Positions 36,060 to 44,978 of a DNA stretch of 64,000 nucleotides are shown one piece after another. The stretch is from positions 41,540-105,539 of the forward strand of contig NZMW01000003.1 of NCBI GenBank assembly GCA_002694685.1, given 5' to 3'. Numbering within the stretch: position 1 is the stretch's first letter; each line of letters begins with the position of its first letter. The notes below the pieces were generated by a model that was given only the letters and a program-made list of their open reading frames with translations, was not told the DNA's origin and did not search any database. The stretch is from Balneola sp. (GTDB lineage: Bacteria; Bacteroidota; Rhodothermia; Balneolales; Balneolaceae). The position numbers and the translations under genes were made by a program.

Positions 36060-37643
36060 ATGAAGAATATAACGCTCTTAGCTCTTTTTGCTTTTTCATT
36101 ATTGGGAACTTCAATAGCACAACCAATAAGTGAACAACAACATTTGCCCTTCCAAAAAATATCAACATTCACGCCATACCAGCAAAGTCTGCCAACCATT
36201 TTTTTGTTTATGGTAGATGATGATATACAAAAAGTAATCTTCAATCCAGCACGAGCAGGAGAAATGGACGGGGGATTTATTTCTACGAATATAATCCCAT
36301 CTGGAAATCAGGATAATTTCAGCTTAATAGGCTTAACCAAAAGTAAATGGTTTTTCTCCTTCGGCGGGAATTTAGTAACGAATAACAGTGATGGGGAAGA
36401 GTATAGGAGATTTGCAGATAATACCCGAATAAGCTTTGAAAATGGTGAAAGGTATTCTAGTAGATCCAATTTCTATCGAAGTGAGTTCGAAAATGAGAGA
36501 ACAAACTTTGCAGGAGATGTTTCAATATCAAAAATCTTTTCTACTGGTAGCGGGAGGTCCTATTCCATCGGCGTATTTACGGGATATTCAATTTCGAAAG
36601 ATAATCGACTAAACATGGGTACTGAGAGTAGAACTGTGAGTAGTTATTTTGAACAGGATACTTTGTCTGAGAGTAGAATAAGTCAACAGTTTAGAGAATT
36701 CAATAGTGACTCTAAGACTAATAATGAAAAATTTGTTTTTGGTATTGAATTCTCAACTTTTAAGAATGGCACAGACAGTAAACACAAGTTATTTATTCAG
36801 CAAAATGATCTGAATTCGAATAGCCAAAGTTTGAACTCTGTAAGGGATTTTAATTCTTATAGTGATAATCAAGGTTATACTCGTTCAATTGTATTAGATG
36901 TACGAAACGATTCCAGCTTTATGAATTCCGAGCCTCTTCAATTCAGGTATGAAGGATTTATAAATAAAACTGTAAGCTGGATAGGTAACAACGATTACAT
37001 ATTCTTGAGTGCGAATGCGGTTTATAGTAAAGGGGAACAGGACTTTTTTGATCTGTATTTAAGTAGTCGTACCTATTCTGTGGATGATAGCGTTGTTCAA
37101 GTTCAAAATGGTAGTGGAGGGATTAATAATCAGCCTTCTTATTACCCACCAACTAATAATATTGATGATGAACTGAAAGGAGGGGCTGTGTCATTGGGCT
37201 ATATTCTTTCTATCGAAGATGAAGATTTGAATTTCTTTACCGGAATCAACCCATACTTTAATACTTACAAGATATCTAATGCAAGACAGGATAATGATCT
37301 TCTATTTGATGTGGATCAAAAAGTCTATGAAATAGGTACTCAAATCCCTCTGTTCATCTCCTACGATATAAAAGAATTTTTCAGTGTTTGGGGAGGAGGG
37401 AATTTGAATGCTACATATACGAATAGTAATGTGAATGAAATGCAAAGATTTCGCTGTCATCCTTTGACTGTATGTGCTCCTCCATTACCTTCTAAAAGAT
37501 CTTTAAATTCATTTAGATACTCTGAGTCCTTATTTATGGGCTTTAAGCTTTCGCATAAGTCAGGATTGAGTCTTGTAAACAACTTCAGAAGTAACCTAAG
37601 TAACGTGAATAGCTGGGTGACTTCCCTGCGGTATTCATTCTGA
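36060..37643 (+). CDS. probable outer-membrane beta-barrel protein, unknown family
   Basis: The 527-residue product has a signal peptide (MKNITLLALFAFSLLGTSIAQ). The mature part is rich in Asn and Ser, with alternating hydrophobic strands and polar loops: an early DIQKVIFNPARAGEM segment, repeated serine/arginine stretches, and a terminal strand VTSLRYSF ending in Phe. This is the composition of an outer-membrane barrel. Asn/Asp-rich loops and lower GC than its neighbours set it apart from the adjacent genes. No close family is recognised. Confidence 0.7.
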   Translation: MKNITLLALFAFSLLGTSIAQPISEQQHLPFQKISTFTPYQQSLPTIFLFMVDDDIQKVIFNPARAGEMDGGFISTNIIPSGNQDNFSLIGLTKSKWFFSFGGNLVTNNSDGEEYRRFADNTRISFENGERYSSRSNFYRSEFENERTNFAGDVSISKIFSTGSGRSYSIGVFTGYSISKDNRLNMGTESRTVSSYFEQDTLSESRISQQFREFNSDSKTNNEKFVFGIEFSTFKNGTDSKHKLFIQQNDLNSNSQSLNSVRDFNSYSDNQGYTRSIVLDVRNDSSFMNSEPLQFRYEGFINKTVSWIGNNDYIFLSANAVYSKGEQDFFDLYLSSRTYSVDDSVVQVQNGSGGINNQPSYYPPTNNIDDELKGGAVSLGYILSIEDEDLNFFTGINPYFNTYKISNARQDNDLLFDVDQKVYEIGTQIPLFISYDIKEFFSVWGGGNLNATYTNSNVNEMQRFRCHPLTVCAPPLPSKRSLNSFRYSESLFMGFKLSHKSGLSLVNNFRSNLSNVNSWVTSLRYSF

Positions 37644-37679
37644 TTACCAAAAGCACAGTCTCACTAAATCAAACATTTC

Positions 37680-37800
37680 GAACATTTGAATACAAAGATT
37701 CTTCTCCCGATTATTCGGGATCAGAATGACTGAGTATGACTAGGGAAATGTACCTTAAAACTACCTGGGTCATCCAGAGCATACCTGCGGAGGATCTTTC
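37680..37800. repeat. interspersed REP-like repeats between convergent genes
   Basis: The 210-bp gap after the barrel gene contains CCCGATTATTCGGGATCAGAA near 37697 (short inverted repeat CCCGA/TCGGG), and TCATCCAGAGCATACCT at 37770-37786. The second sequence recurs exactly at 41161-41177 beyond the TonB receptor gene, so it is a dispersed element. No gene is seen here. Confidence 0.6.
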
Positions 37801-37853
37801 CTATTGTGAAGTACTTTTTGTTTTGGAAGATTTAAAGTACTGAACTTAGCTTT

Positions 37854-38768
37854 CTAATTACTTAACGCTGGATTCCTCTTTATAAAAGTGTCTACGGTAT
37901 CGGATGCCAGAGAACCGAAAACACCGATTCCACCCTCAACATGGTAAATAGCATTCTGGATTTCGCCGGGAGAAAGGGTTGAACCGCCAAGCTGAACCTG
38001 CTGGGATCGGACAAAGTCATAAACATTGTCATCGAGTGTATTGGCTACAATTTTGTTTTCTTCGTAAAAGGCTATACCAATCCACGGATAGCTTATGGTG
38101 ACTGAGCCATCGGGATTGCCTTCAAAATTTGCCGCATTAATGATTCCTGAGCTATTGTTTGATAACAATCTTAAATCTTCCTGTGGATTGTCAGTGTCTT
38201 CAAAAAAGCTGGCGTATAACGGAGTCAGGTTTTCTATTTCAGGAAATTGGCTTAAGGCGTTGAACACAAAAATATTCTGCCGTCCGGGGTATTCACTTTC
38301 ACTTAAGGTAATCTCAAGCTGCTCGCTTGACTGATACACCACACTGTCTCTGACACCGGCTAAAATCTCAAAGCTTCCGGGGATAGTTGTATTCGCAGAA
38401 ATGATATCATCCGTACCGTTAATGGTGATGTATACTTCGTAGGTTCTCTCAGGAAGCACCTGATGGTTTTGGACCGGTGTATATATTCCAGACTCAGACC
38501 TGATATAGCCAAAGCTAGTCTCAACATCACTTTCCGGTCCGGTTTCCAATAAGCGGATTTCAATCTGAGCATTATTGACAGCTACATCTTCAAATTCATA
38601 AAACTCGAGGGCTTCATTGGTTGTTGATAGCCGGACTTGGGGTAGCTGACGATTGGCAATCATATAAGATTCAACCACATAGAACTCCTCATAATCATCC
38701 TGAGGGTATACTTCACACGAGAGGAGGAAGGCCGTGGTCAATAAAGAAAAGAGAAATAGTTTTTTCAT
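37854..38768 (-). CDS. DUF4249 surface lipoprotein
   Basis: The 304-residue protein has a lipoprotein signal (lipobox FLLSC, Cys18) and DUF4249 features: EEFYVVESYMIANRQLPQVRLSTT at the start, a beta-rich middle with YTPVQNHQVLPERTYEVYITING, and the C-terminal HVEGGIGVFGSLASDTV. In Bacteroidota, DUF4249 proteins pair with a TonB receptor, as a likely surface partner in uptake. Here its start is 4 bp after the stop of the receptor gene, so the two form an operon. The ligand is unknown. Confidence 0.9.
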   Translation of the reverse strand: MKKLFLFSLLTTAFLLSCEVYPQDDYEEFYVVESYMIANRQLPQVRLSTTNEALEFYEFEDVAVNNAQIEIRLLETGPESDVETSFGYIRSESGIYTPVQNHQVLPERTYEVYITINGTDDIISANTTIPGSFEILAGVRDSVVYQSSEQLEITLSESEYPGRQNIFVFNALSQFPEIENLTPLYASFFEDTDNPQEDLRLLSNNSSGIINAANFEGNPDGSVTISYPWIGIAFYEENKIVANTLDDNVYDFVRSQQVQLGGSTLSPGEIQNAIYHVEGGIGVFGSLASDTVDTFIKRNPALSN

Positions 38769-38772
38769 GGCT

Positions 38773-41040
38773 CTAAAATTTTACGGTGTAAGAAACAGAA
38801 GGAAGAATCGGCAGCAGGTTTACTTCATTAACCTGCACGGGGTTCTCATCAAAATCAAAGCTGTAGAACCATACGTTTCTTCTGGAGTAAATATTGATGA
38901 GCTGAAGTTGAAGTTCAGAATCGCCGAGGTCAAAAAATCTGCCCGCCCTTGAGAAGGAGATATCCATTCGGTGATAGTTAGGAAGTCGTGAGGCATTCAC
39001 TTTCCCTACAGTAAAGGTGTTGCGGTCTTCGTTGGTGAATGGAAGATCGAACTGAGCATAGCGCCCCAGTACTTCCGTGTAAGCCTGTCCGGAAGCAAAG
39101 TTAAAGGATGCCGTAAACTTCCACCGGTTACTGAGTTGATAATTCCCAACGACGTTTATGTCGTGACGGCGGTCATATTTGGGAGGATAGAAACGAGCGG
39201 TTTGTCCGTCTTCAGTAATTTCGGCATTGTATCCAGGAAAACGGCGCCAGGTGTAACCGAGTGTATAGCCGATGAAACCAGTGAAATCTCCTGCTCGCTT
39301 TTCAAAAAACACTTCCAGTCCATAGGCCGAGCCATCCCCAACTCGGAAAATATCTTCATAAAGTAAACCTGCAACGTCAGGCAAAAAAGGATCGAGCTCG
39401 AATAGGTCTTCCATTGAGCGATAGTAAACTTCTATATCCAACCCATAATTTGTGAAGGGTACCGTTTTTGCGCCCAGCACAAATTGGTCGCCATAAGCGG
39501 GAGATACGCCTTCAGCAGAGGTCAACCAAACATCAAAGCCGGAAAAGGCTTCGTTGGAAATAAGGGTGAGGAACTGATTGTATCGACCGTAAGCAGCTTG
39601 AAACCGGATTCGGTCGGTGGGGCGGTATTCCATTGAGAACCTTGGCTCTACCTTAAAATAGTCCCCATCAGAAAAGTAGTTGAAACGAACTCCGGGAGTA
39701 AAGACCCATTTGTCAGAAGGCCGCCACTCATCCTGTACATAAGCAGAAGCATATTGGTTTTGAATGCGGCTGGAGAAAGTGTCATTTCCGTCAAACGTAT
39801 CCTGAAGTTTATTGGTGAAAATCCCTGCCCAAACTCCGGTTTTAATTTGGTGATTATTCCCCGGCAGGTATTCTAAATCAGATTTTATCGAAAAGTCATA
39901 AATGTTATTGGCCCGGGTGAAAGTGGTTCCACCAAATTCAAATTCAGGAAAATTAAAATACCGGGAGCCGGTGACCACGAAGTTCGAGAAGAGTTTCTCA
40001 GAAAAGATGTGAGTCCAGTTTCCACTTAACGTCTGGTTACCGTAGTTAAGGCCAAATTCCGCATCATCAGCAAAAGGGAACACCACCTGATCCTGACCGG
40101 CATAAAAAGCGAGGGATAGCTTGTCGTTGGGAGTGGCGTCATAATTCACTTTCCCGTTCACATCATAGAAATAAAATTTACTGGGAATATTGTCGATGTT
40201 TTGTCTTAAGCCAGCCAACAAAGGTTCGAGTGTAGAACGTCGGGCAGCAACCATCCATGATCCTTTTTTATAAGGTCCTTCAACGGAAACACGGGAAGCC
40301 AGCATGCCTATTGTTGCTGAACCATCCATCTCGTTTCGGTTTCCATCTTTATTATAGATGGTGAGTACAGAACCTAAACGACCTCCAAATTCGGCCGGAT
40401 AACCGCCTTTATAAAGTCGCACATCTTTGATGGCATCGGGGTTGAAGGTGGAGAAAAAGCCAAAAAAGTGACTCGGGTTATAAACGGTGGTTCGGTCTAA
40501 GAGAATCAGAGTCTGGTCAGGACTTCCGCCACGGATATATAACCCACTGGAGAAATCCGAAGCTGCTTTCACTCCCGGTAATAATTGAATGGAACGGAAT
40601 ACATCGGCTTCAAAAACGGAAGGGAGTTCCTGAATCAATTCCGTATCAACCTGTATAGTCCCTATGTTCTTTTGCTCCTCTTCTTCGCGGGTCGATCTTA
40701 CAACTATTTCATCTAATTCAACATTTTCGGGAATAAGCTCTACATCAAGCCTAAGGTTTTGGCCGGGTTCTAAAGTGATTTCCTGCCGAAAAGGCCTATA
40801 GCCCACATAACTGCAAAACAAGGTGTAGGTACCCGGCTTTAAATTTGGAAGAGTAAAGTAACCCAGAGTATTGGAGGCGGTTCCTTTATTGATTTCCTGA
40901 AAGCCAATGTTGGCACTGATGAGTGTTTCTCCGGTCTCGGAATCAGTGATGTAACCATTTATAGAGGCTGATTGCTGAGCTTGAATGATTGTAGTACCCG
41001 AGATCAAAATGCTGAGGAGCAGAAAAAGTTTGAGATGCAT
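38773..41040 (-). CDS. TonB-dependent receptor with carboxypeptidase-regulatory-like N-domain
   Basis: The 755-residue protein has a signal peptide (cleaved near TIIQAQQ, residue 22). A carboxypeptidase D regulatory-like domain follows (about 24-105, with SGxITDSETGETLISANIGF features). The plug domain carries DEIVVRSTREEE and the receptor box SGLYIRGGSPDQTLILLD, and a long beta-barrel ends in VSYTVKF. It sits in the outer membrane and uses TonB energy to import a large or scarce ligand. The DUF4249 lipoprotein gene follows at 4 bp. No regulator or degradative enzyme is adjacent, so the ligand stays unassigned. Confidence 0.95.
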   Translation of the reverse strand: MHLKLFLLLSILISGTTIIQAQQSASINGYITDSETGETLISANIGFQEINKGTASNTLGYFTLPNLKPGTYTLFCSYVGYRPFRQEITLEPGQNLRLDVELIPENVELDEIVVRSTREEEEQKNIGTIQVDTELIQELPSVFEADVFRSIQLLPGVKAASDFSSGLYIRGGSPDQTLILLDRTTVYNPSHFFGFFSTFNPDAIKDVRLYKGGYPAEFGGRLGSVLTIYNKDGNRNEMDGSATIGMLASRVSVEGPYKKGSWMVAARRSTLEPLLAGLRQNIDNIPSKFYFYDVNGKVNYDATPNDKLSLAFYAGQDQVVFPFADDAEFGLNYGNQTLSGNWTHIFSEKLFSNFVVTGSRYFNFPEFEFGGTTFTRANNIYDFSIKSDLEYLPGNNHQIKTGVWAGIFTNKLQDTFDGNDTFSSRIQNQYASAYVQDEWRPSDKWVFTPGVRFNYFSDGDYFKVEPRFSMEYRPTDRIRFQAAYGRYNQFLTLISNEAFSGFDVWLTSAEGVSPAYGDQFVLGAKTVPFTNYGLDIEVYYRSMEDLFELDPFLPDVAGLLYEDIFRVGDGSAYGLEVFFEKRAGDFTGFIGYTLGYTWRRFPGYNAEITEDGQTARFYPPKYDRRHDINVVGNYQLSNRWKFTASFNFASGQAYTEVLGRYAQFDLPFTNEDRNTFTVGKVNASRLPNYHRMDISFSRAGRFFDLGDSELQLQLINIYSRRNVWFYSFDFDENPVQVNEVNLLPILPSVSYTVKF

Positions 41041-41465
41041 AGAATTGACTGTTCAAAAATTTGTTCGGGTGGTTACACGGATTATAAGAATGAAAGTTAA
41101 GGCTAAATTCATTCCTTTGTGTTAAGAAAGAATTATCCCTAATTCTTGAAACAACCCTAGTCATCCAGAGCATACCTACGAAGTATCTGCAAGTGTGCTA
41201 AAAAGCAGTGAAGTGGGGTTAGGCTTGTGAAGATTCTTTGGGTAAATAAGCGAGTCGATTGCGGCATCGCTGAACCCTATCTCTGTCTCTTTGCCTTTCA
41301 AAAAGGGAAAGAGGACTCCTTGGTGAGATTAGTCTTGTGTTCTCTTTTCTAATCTTTTATAAGAAGTTGGCAATGCTTTATTTCAAGAGTCTCCTTCCTT
41401 GGCGCCCTTGGGCGTTAGGGAAGGAACAAGGATGGGTCAGAAAACCGGCAATAAATACTAAATCA
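41041..41465. other. 425-bp intergenic region with dispersed repeats
   Basis: No gene is supported. TCATCCAGAGCATACCT at 41161-41177 repeats 37770-37786. Near 41391-41425 an imperfect inverted repeat, CTTCCTTGGCGCCC with GGGCGTTAGGGAAG, resembles the REP-type elements common in this phylum. The promoter of the TonB receptor should lie near 41050-41150. Confidence 0.55.
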
Positions 41466-42353
41466 TTACAGCCCCAAATCGCCCTGCTCACCCTCACCGG
41501 GCAGACCTAAATCCGTCCCCAGTTCTTCATTTATTTTTTGGATAAAGTGTTTAGACAGCAGGGGCGATTCCTTCTCCAGGTTTTGATGCACAAAGAAGTA
41601 CAGTTTTTCCAGTCCTTGCTCTTTCCAGAATTTGAGTCGTTCCACCCAGTCATCCAGCCGATCGTAATCACTTTCGTGGTTAGCGCCGACATAGCGAATA
41701 AAAGCAACGGGAGAAGTGAGGCGCATGTGGAGTAAGTCTCGTCTTCCTGCAGTGTCTGTGATGATATTTGCCACACCGTTTTCCTCGAACAATTTACAGA
41801 CCTGATCTGCTACTGCAGGTTCATTATACCAATCGGTATGGCGGAGTTCGATGGCGAGGGGAATGTCATCCGGCCAGATTTCTACCAGTCGCTGAACACG
41901 GGCAAAATCCTTGGGTTTGAAATCATCCCGAAGCTGTAAGAATATCATTTCCAGCTGATCGCCAAATCCTCTCATGCCGTGAAGGTATTCTTCGAGCGGA
42001 GCTTCAATTCCCTTCAATCGCTTAAAGTGACTGATGGAATTCACCACTTTGGGAAAGAACTTGAAATCATTAGGCGTTTTCTCACACCAGGTCTCGGCCT
42101 GATCCGGCCCGTAGGTTCGGTAGTGAGTGGCATTCAGCTCGATAGAGTTAAACTGACGGGAATAGTATTCCAGCTCGTCTTTGGTTCCTCGTGGATAGAA
42201 TCCTTTTAAATCCTTCTTATTCCATTTAGCACATCCAACATAAGCTTCAAAATCACCGCCGCCTTTATTACCTAATATTTTGAGGGTATCGGGGTGATCG
42301 GGAGGGAGGGTGAAGTCGATTTCGCTGGGATTATCTACCTTGCCAAATTTCAT
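41466..42353 (-). CDS. DUF72 family protein
   Basis: The 295-residue protein has the DUF72 marks: YVGCAKWNKKDLKGFYPRGTKDELEYYSRQFNSIELNATHYR at the N-terminus, FKFFPKVVNSISH, PLAIELRHTDWYNE and a terminal FVHQNLEKESP. The fold is a TIM barrel related to endonuclease IV-like enzymes. A role in nucleic-acid metabolism has been suggested for the family but not shown. It is the last normal chromosomal gene before ssrA. The N-terminal 25 residues (FTLPPDHPDTLKILG) are an extra extension seen in some members. Confidence 0.88.
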   Translation of the reverse strand: MKFGKVDNPSEIDFTLPPDHPDTLKILGNKGGGDFEAYVGCAKWNKKDLKGFYPRGTKDELEYYSRQFNSIELNATHYRTYGPDQAETWCEKTPNDFKFFPKVVNSISHFKRLKGIEAPLEEYLHGMRGFGDQLEMIFLQLRDDFKPKDFARVQRLVEIWPDDIPLAIELRHTDWYNEPAVADQVCKLFEENGVANIITDTAGRRDLLHMRLTSPVAFIRYVGANHESDYDRLDDWVERLKFWKEQGLEKLYFFVHQNLEKESPLLSKHFIQKINEELGTDLGLPGEGEQGDLGL

Positions 42354-42525
42354 AAATGGAGTGTTAAGTGTTGAATTTTAAATGTTAAATAGTGAGCACA
42401 ATTTAACATTTAACACTAAACATTTAGAACCAAAATTGAGGATAGACCGGAAACTATTTCACTGGATTAGAATTAAATAAAAAAGCTTAGTTATTCGTAT
42501 ATTAGAAGCAGTTCATTGACGTATT

Positions 42526-42891
42526 GGGGGTGTTCTGGATTCGACGGGTTGAGTATCGCCGTTGGTTGCGTGTCGAGAGTGTCCAATGAATCTCGTAATA
42601 ACATTCATTATGGAACTAAAGTAATTGACAATAATTACTCATACCGTTTAGCAGCTTAAACTGCTGAACCGATCCCTTGGTTAAGTGCCTATCATTGCCA
42701 AGCCGATCGTCATACAAGATAGGATAGCGTGAGAGTGCTTTCTGTCGCTTTCACGTAAAACTTTAACAGAATAGTCTGAAGTCGCTTAGGTACTGGGCTC
42801 GGCTTCCGGCGAATGTCAATCAGTACCTACACATGTAGATGCTAACAGGTCTACCTTCTCGGACCGGGGTTCGACTCCCCGCACCTCCACA
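42526..42891 (+). ncRNA. ssrA: transfer-messenger RNA (tmRNA)
   Basis: The 5' end GGGGGTGTTCTGGATTCGACGGG and the 3' end ACCGGGGTTCGACTCCCCGCACCTCC form the tRNA-like half, with GGGGGTG (42526) pairing CACCTCC (42882-42888). The T arm GGTTCGACTCC is standard. The tag frame at 42621-42659 encodes VIDNNYSYRLAA and a stop, ending in the AA required for proteolysis, with GTA as the likely resume codon. CCA is not encoded, so the exact 3' end is uncertain by 2-3 bases. It rescues stalled ribosomes together with SmpB. A tyrosine recombinase gene follows directly, marking the 3' end as a probable integration site. Confidence 0.97.
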
Positions 42892-42905
42892 AATCTATAA
42901 TTTAA

Positions 42906-42945
42906 AACCTGTAACATATTAATTAATAATATGTTACAGGTTATT
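42906..42945 (+). terminator. long hairpin after tmRNA
   Basis: AACCTGTAACATATTA (42906-42921) and TAATATGTTACAGGTT (42927-42942) are perfect 16-bp arms around ATTAA, followed by a T-rich stretch. It probably terminates ssrA transcription and isolates the integrase gene. Confidence 0.9.
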
Positions 42946-42993
42946 TTTATTAGTCTTATCTGAAAAATCAGGACGAAAACAAGACGATTTTTC

Positions 42994-44142
42994 TTGACTA
43001 TAGCTCAACCTTTCGCTTTATTTGCTTCAAATTTAGTGAGAAACAAAACGAAAATAGTGAGCAGAGAAATTCCCGATGTAATACTACGACACGATATAAG
43101 AAAGAAGGGTAAGTCCTTTTACTTGGATTACCATTTGAACGGAGAGAGGCACAAAGAGAGAATCGGGTTTGTTTCAAAAAACCAAGCGAACCAAGCCAGG
43201 TCAAAAAAAATTGATGAGCTTCTGAATCAGGCTGGTATAACGACCGGGAGAAAAAGAATCAGCCTTACGCAGGCTATTGAAATTCACATGGGTATTAAAA
43301 AGAGAAATGTCAGAGAAAGTACATTCAAAAAATACCGTTCGAACAAGCACCATCTTCTTGAGGCTATAAAAGAAGTAGGTGAAAAATATTTCAAAGACGT
43401 AGCCACTATTTCTGAAGCACAATTTCAGTTGTTAGCTGATACTTTAAAAAAAAGGACTAAATCAGATCATAGAAAAAATAATCTTTTGGTTTTTCTAAAA
43501 GCTATTGAAAACACAGCTATTAGAAAAGGGTATATGCCGAGAAAAATCTCAGCTGATATCAAAACTAAAAAGCCGGATCCAAAATTAAAGGTGCAGTATT
43601 TCACCAAAAAAGAGCTGCACGAAGTTTGGAAGTGCTCTGACAAATTCTATATGGATTACTTTAAATTTTTTGTTCTTACAGGACTAAGATTGGGGGAGTT
43701 CATCCATCTTAAATGGGATAACGTTGATTTTGAGAACAAAGTAATATCAATTGAGAAATATATTGAAGACGGTGAGTTAATTTGGGAGCCAAAGACCAAG
43801 TCTTCTATTCGCAATGTTCCTTTGAGTGCTGAAGCCGTTGATATTTTAAGAAAACAAGAAGAGAAGAATGACATTTTTGTTTTCACCTCCAAGAAGGGCA
43901 TGAAACTTCATCCAAACACCGTTTATGGGGCTTTCAAGAGAGCCGCGGGGAAAGCGAAAGTTAGTGAAGATAAAACTATACATACTTTAAGACATACATT
44001 TGCTTCACAGTTAGCCCAAAAGGGAGTTGAGTTATATAAAATTGGGACTTATTTAGGTCACAGTAAATCTGAAACAACTCGTATTTACGCTCACTTAAGT
44101 CCATCTGATGACGCTGAAGTTTTAGGGCAAATAGAGGTTTAA
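42994..44142 (+). CDS. tyrosine recombinase / site-specific integrase of the island
   Basis: The 382-residue frame begins at TTG 42994, but GTG at 43036 or 43057 are also possible. An Arm-type N-terminus (GKSFYLDYHLNGERHKERIGF) and a SAM-like core-binding domain precede the catalytic domain. The active-site set is complete: Arg in TGLRLGEFIHLKW, Lys in PKTKSSIRNVPLS, H-x-x-R in HTLRHTFASQ, His in LGHSKSETT and Tyr in RIYAHL. It would integrate and excise DNA at an att site. Being 100 bp downstream of ssrA, it probably uses the tmRNA 3' end. AT-rich relative to its neighbours. A bidirectional terminator follows. Confidence 0.95.
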   Translation: MTIAQPFALFASNLVRNKTKIVSREIPDVILRHDIRKKGKSFYLDYHLNGERHKERIGFVSKNQANQARSKKIDELLNQAGITTGRKRISLTQAIEIHMGIKKRNVRESTFKKYRSNKHHLLEAIKEVGEKYFKDVATISEAQFQLLADTLKKRTKSDHRKNNLLVFLKAIENTAIRKGYMPRKISADIKTKKPDPKLKVQYFTKKELHEVWKCSDKFYMDYFKFFVLTGLRLGEFIHLKWDNVDFENKVISIEKYIEDGELIWEPKTKSSIRNVPLSAEAVDILRKQEEKNDIFVFTSKKGMKLHPNTVYGAFKRAAGKAKVSEDKTIHTLRHTFASQLAQKGVELYKIGTYLGHSKSETTRIYAHLSPSDDAEVLGQIEV

Positions 44143-44145
44143 CTT

Positions 44146-44176
44146 AAAAAAAGAGAGCATACCGCTCTCTTTAAAA
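44146..44176. terminator. bidirectional terminator between integrase and radC-like gene
   Basis: AAAGAGAGC (44150-44158) and GCTCTCTTT (44164-44172) are perfect 9-bp arms around ATACC, with A/T runs on both sides. It separates two convergent genes; the radC-like stop codon falls in its right arm. Confidence 0.92.
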
Positions 44177-44614
44177 CAGTCCAAGCTCCTTCATGGACGT
44201 GTAGGATTCTTTGGTCAGGATAATATGGTCTACTATTTGGATACCTAAAAGCTGGCCACAATCTCTAAGCCGTTTGCTGAGGCTAATGTCCGAACTGGAT
44301 GCTTTTAGGTTCCCAGATGGGTGAGAATGCGCAAGCACTAAGCCATGAGCGTTCCCAAGAATAGCTGTTTGGAAAATCGTTATGGGCTGAACTAAAGTGG
44401 CGTTCATCGTACCAATCGAGATCTTACTATACCCGAGAACTTGCTTGGTATTGCTAAGAAGTGCGATAAAAAACTCTTCTCTAAGCTCAATCGTATCGGG
44501 GTCAAATATTCCACGAAGAAACTCGGCGGCTTCTTCTGGGGAGGTAATGGTTGGCATCTCGTCATAAGACTTCTGGGAGGAGTATTTGAGAGATACCTCT
44601 GCTACGGTATGCAT
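44171..44614 (-). CDS. RadC-family JAB/MPN-domain protein (short form)
   Basis: The 147-residue protein has the RadC-type MPN domain with the metal motif HSHPSGNLKASSSDI (H-x-H, then Ser and Asp) and the preceding segment FFIALLSNTKQVLGY. It lacks the N-terminal helix-hairpin-helix of full-length RadC (about 220 residues), so it is the short form found on mobile elements. The name suggests DNA repair but that role is not proven for the family. Its leader shares a 17-base sequence with the DUF932 leader, which ties it to that cluster. Confidence 0.88.
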   Translation of the reverse strand: MHTVAEVSLKYSSQKSYDEMPTITSPEEAAEFLRGIFDPDTIELREEFFIALLSNTKQVLGYSKISIGTMNATLVQPITIFQTAILGNAHGLVLAHSHPSGNLKASSSDISLSKRLRDCGQLLGIQIVDHIILTKESYTSMKELGLF

Positions 44615-44656
44615 GTTGGATAGGGTTGGTTAAGATTTGTGAGGGCTGTAGAGCCT

Positions 44657-44673
44657 TCATTGTTCTTATACCT
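44657..44673 (-). repeat. 17-base leader sequence, radC copy
   Basis: AGGTATAAGAACAATGA is found here on the minus strand, 43 bases before the radC-like start, and again at 45963-45979 on the plus strand before DUF932. Both copies are followed by a short hairpin. It may be a promoter/leader element shared by the two genes. Confidence 0.6.
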
Positions 44674-44675
44674 AA

Positions 44676-44978
44676 TTATTTACTATCTCGGTTTTGAATT
44701 GAGCTTGAGATACCTCTATTTATAATTTTCAGAAGTCTCTCATTATTTTCCGCACCGTCTAACTTAAACTTGACTTTAGATTTAAAGTCATCTCCCAATT
44801 CAATATATAACTCACCAAATAACTCTTTACAAAACCCGGTTGATAGGCTTTTTAAATCAGTAAGATCAAAATGAATTTCAGCTTCCTTTTCAACTATTTC
44901 TAAGATTTCATTTTTAATTTTAACCCCAAGAACTCTTGGACCTAAAGTTTTTCCATATTCAGATAATTTAATCTTCAT
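44676..44978 (-). CDS. STAS-like (DUF4325) protein
   Basis: The 100-residue protein matches the STAS-like DUF4325 group: an RVLGVKIKNEILEIVEKEAE helix, the strand IHFDLTDLKSLSTGFCKELFGEL, and a C-terminal LLKIINRGISSSIQN. In canonical anti-sigma antagonists a Ser/Thr in this loop is phosphorylated; here a SLST segment holds several Ser/Thr. Its ATG overlaps the stop of the GHKL ATPase gene (ATGA), so the two are translationally coupled and probably act as a partner-switch pair. No sigma factor is next to them. The signal and target are unknown. Confidence 0.78.
   Translation of the reverse strand: MKIKLSEYGKTLGPRVLGVKIKNEILEIVEKEAEIHFDLTDLKSLSTGFCKELFGELYIELGDDFKSKVKFKLDGAENNERLLKIINRGISSSIQNRDSK

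Noticed and set aside
42994..44142. Integron integrase (IntI) for the attC-like repeats at the right end
   Set aside because: No IntI-specific insertion is seen, and the position behind ssrA fits an island integrase; the two systems are 20 kb apart.
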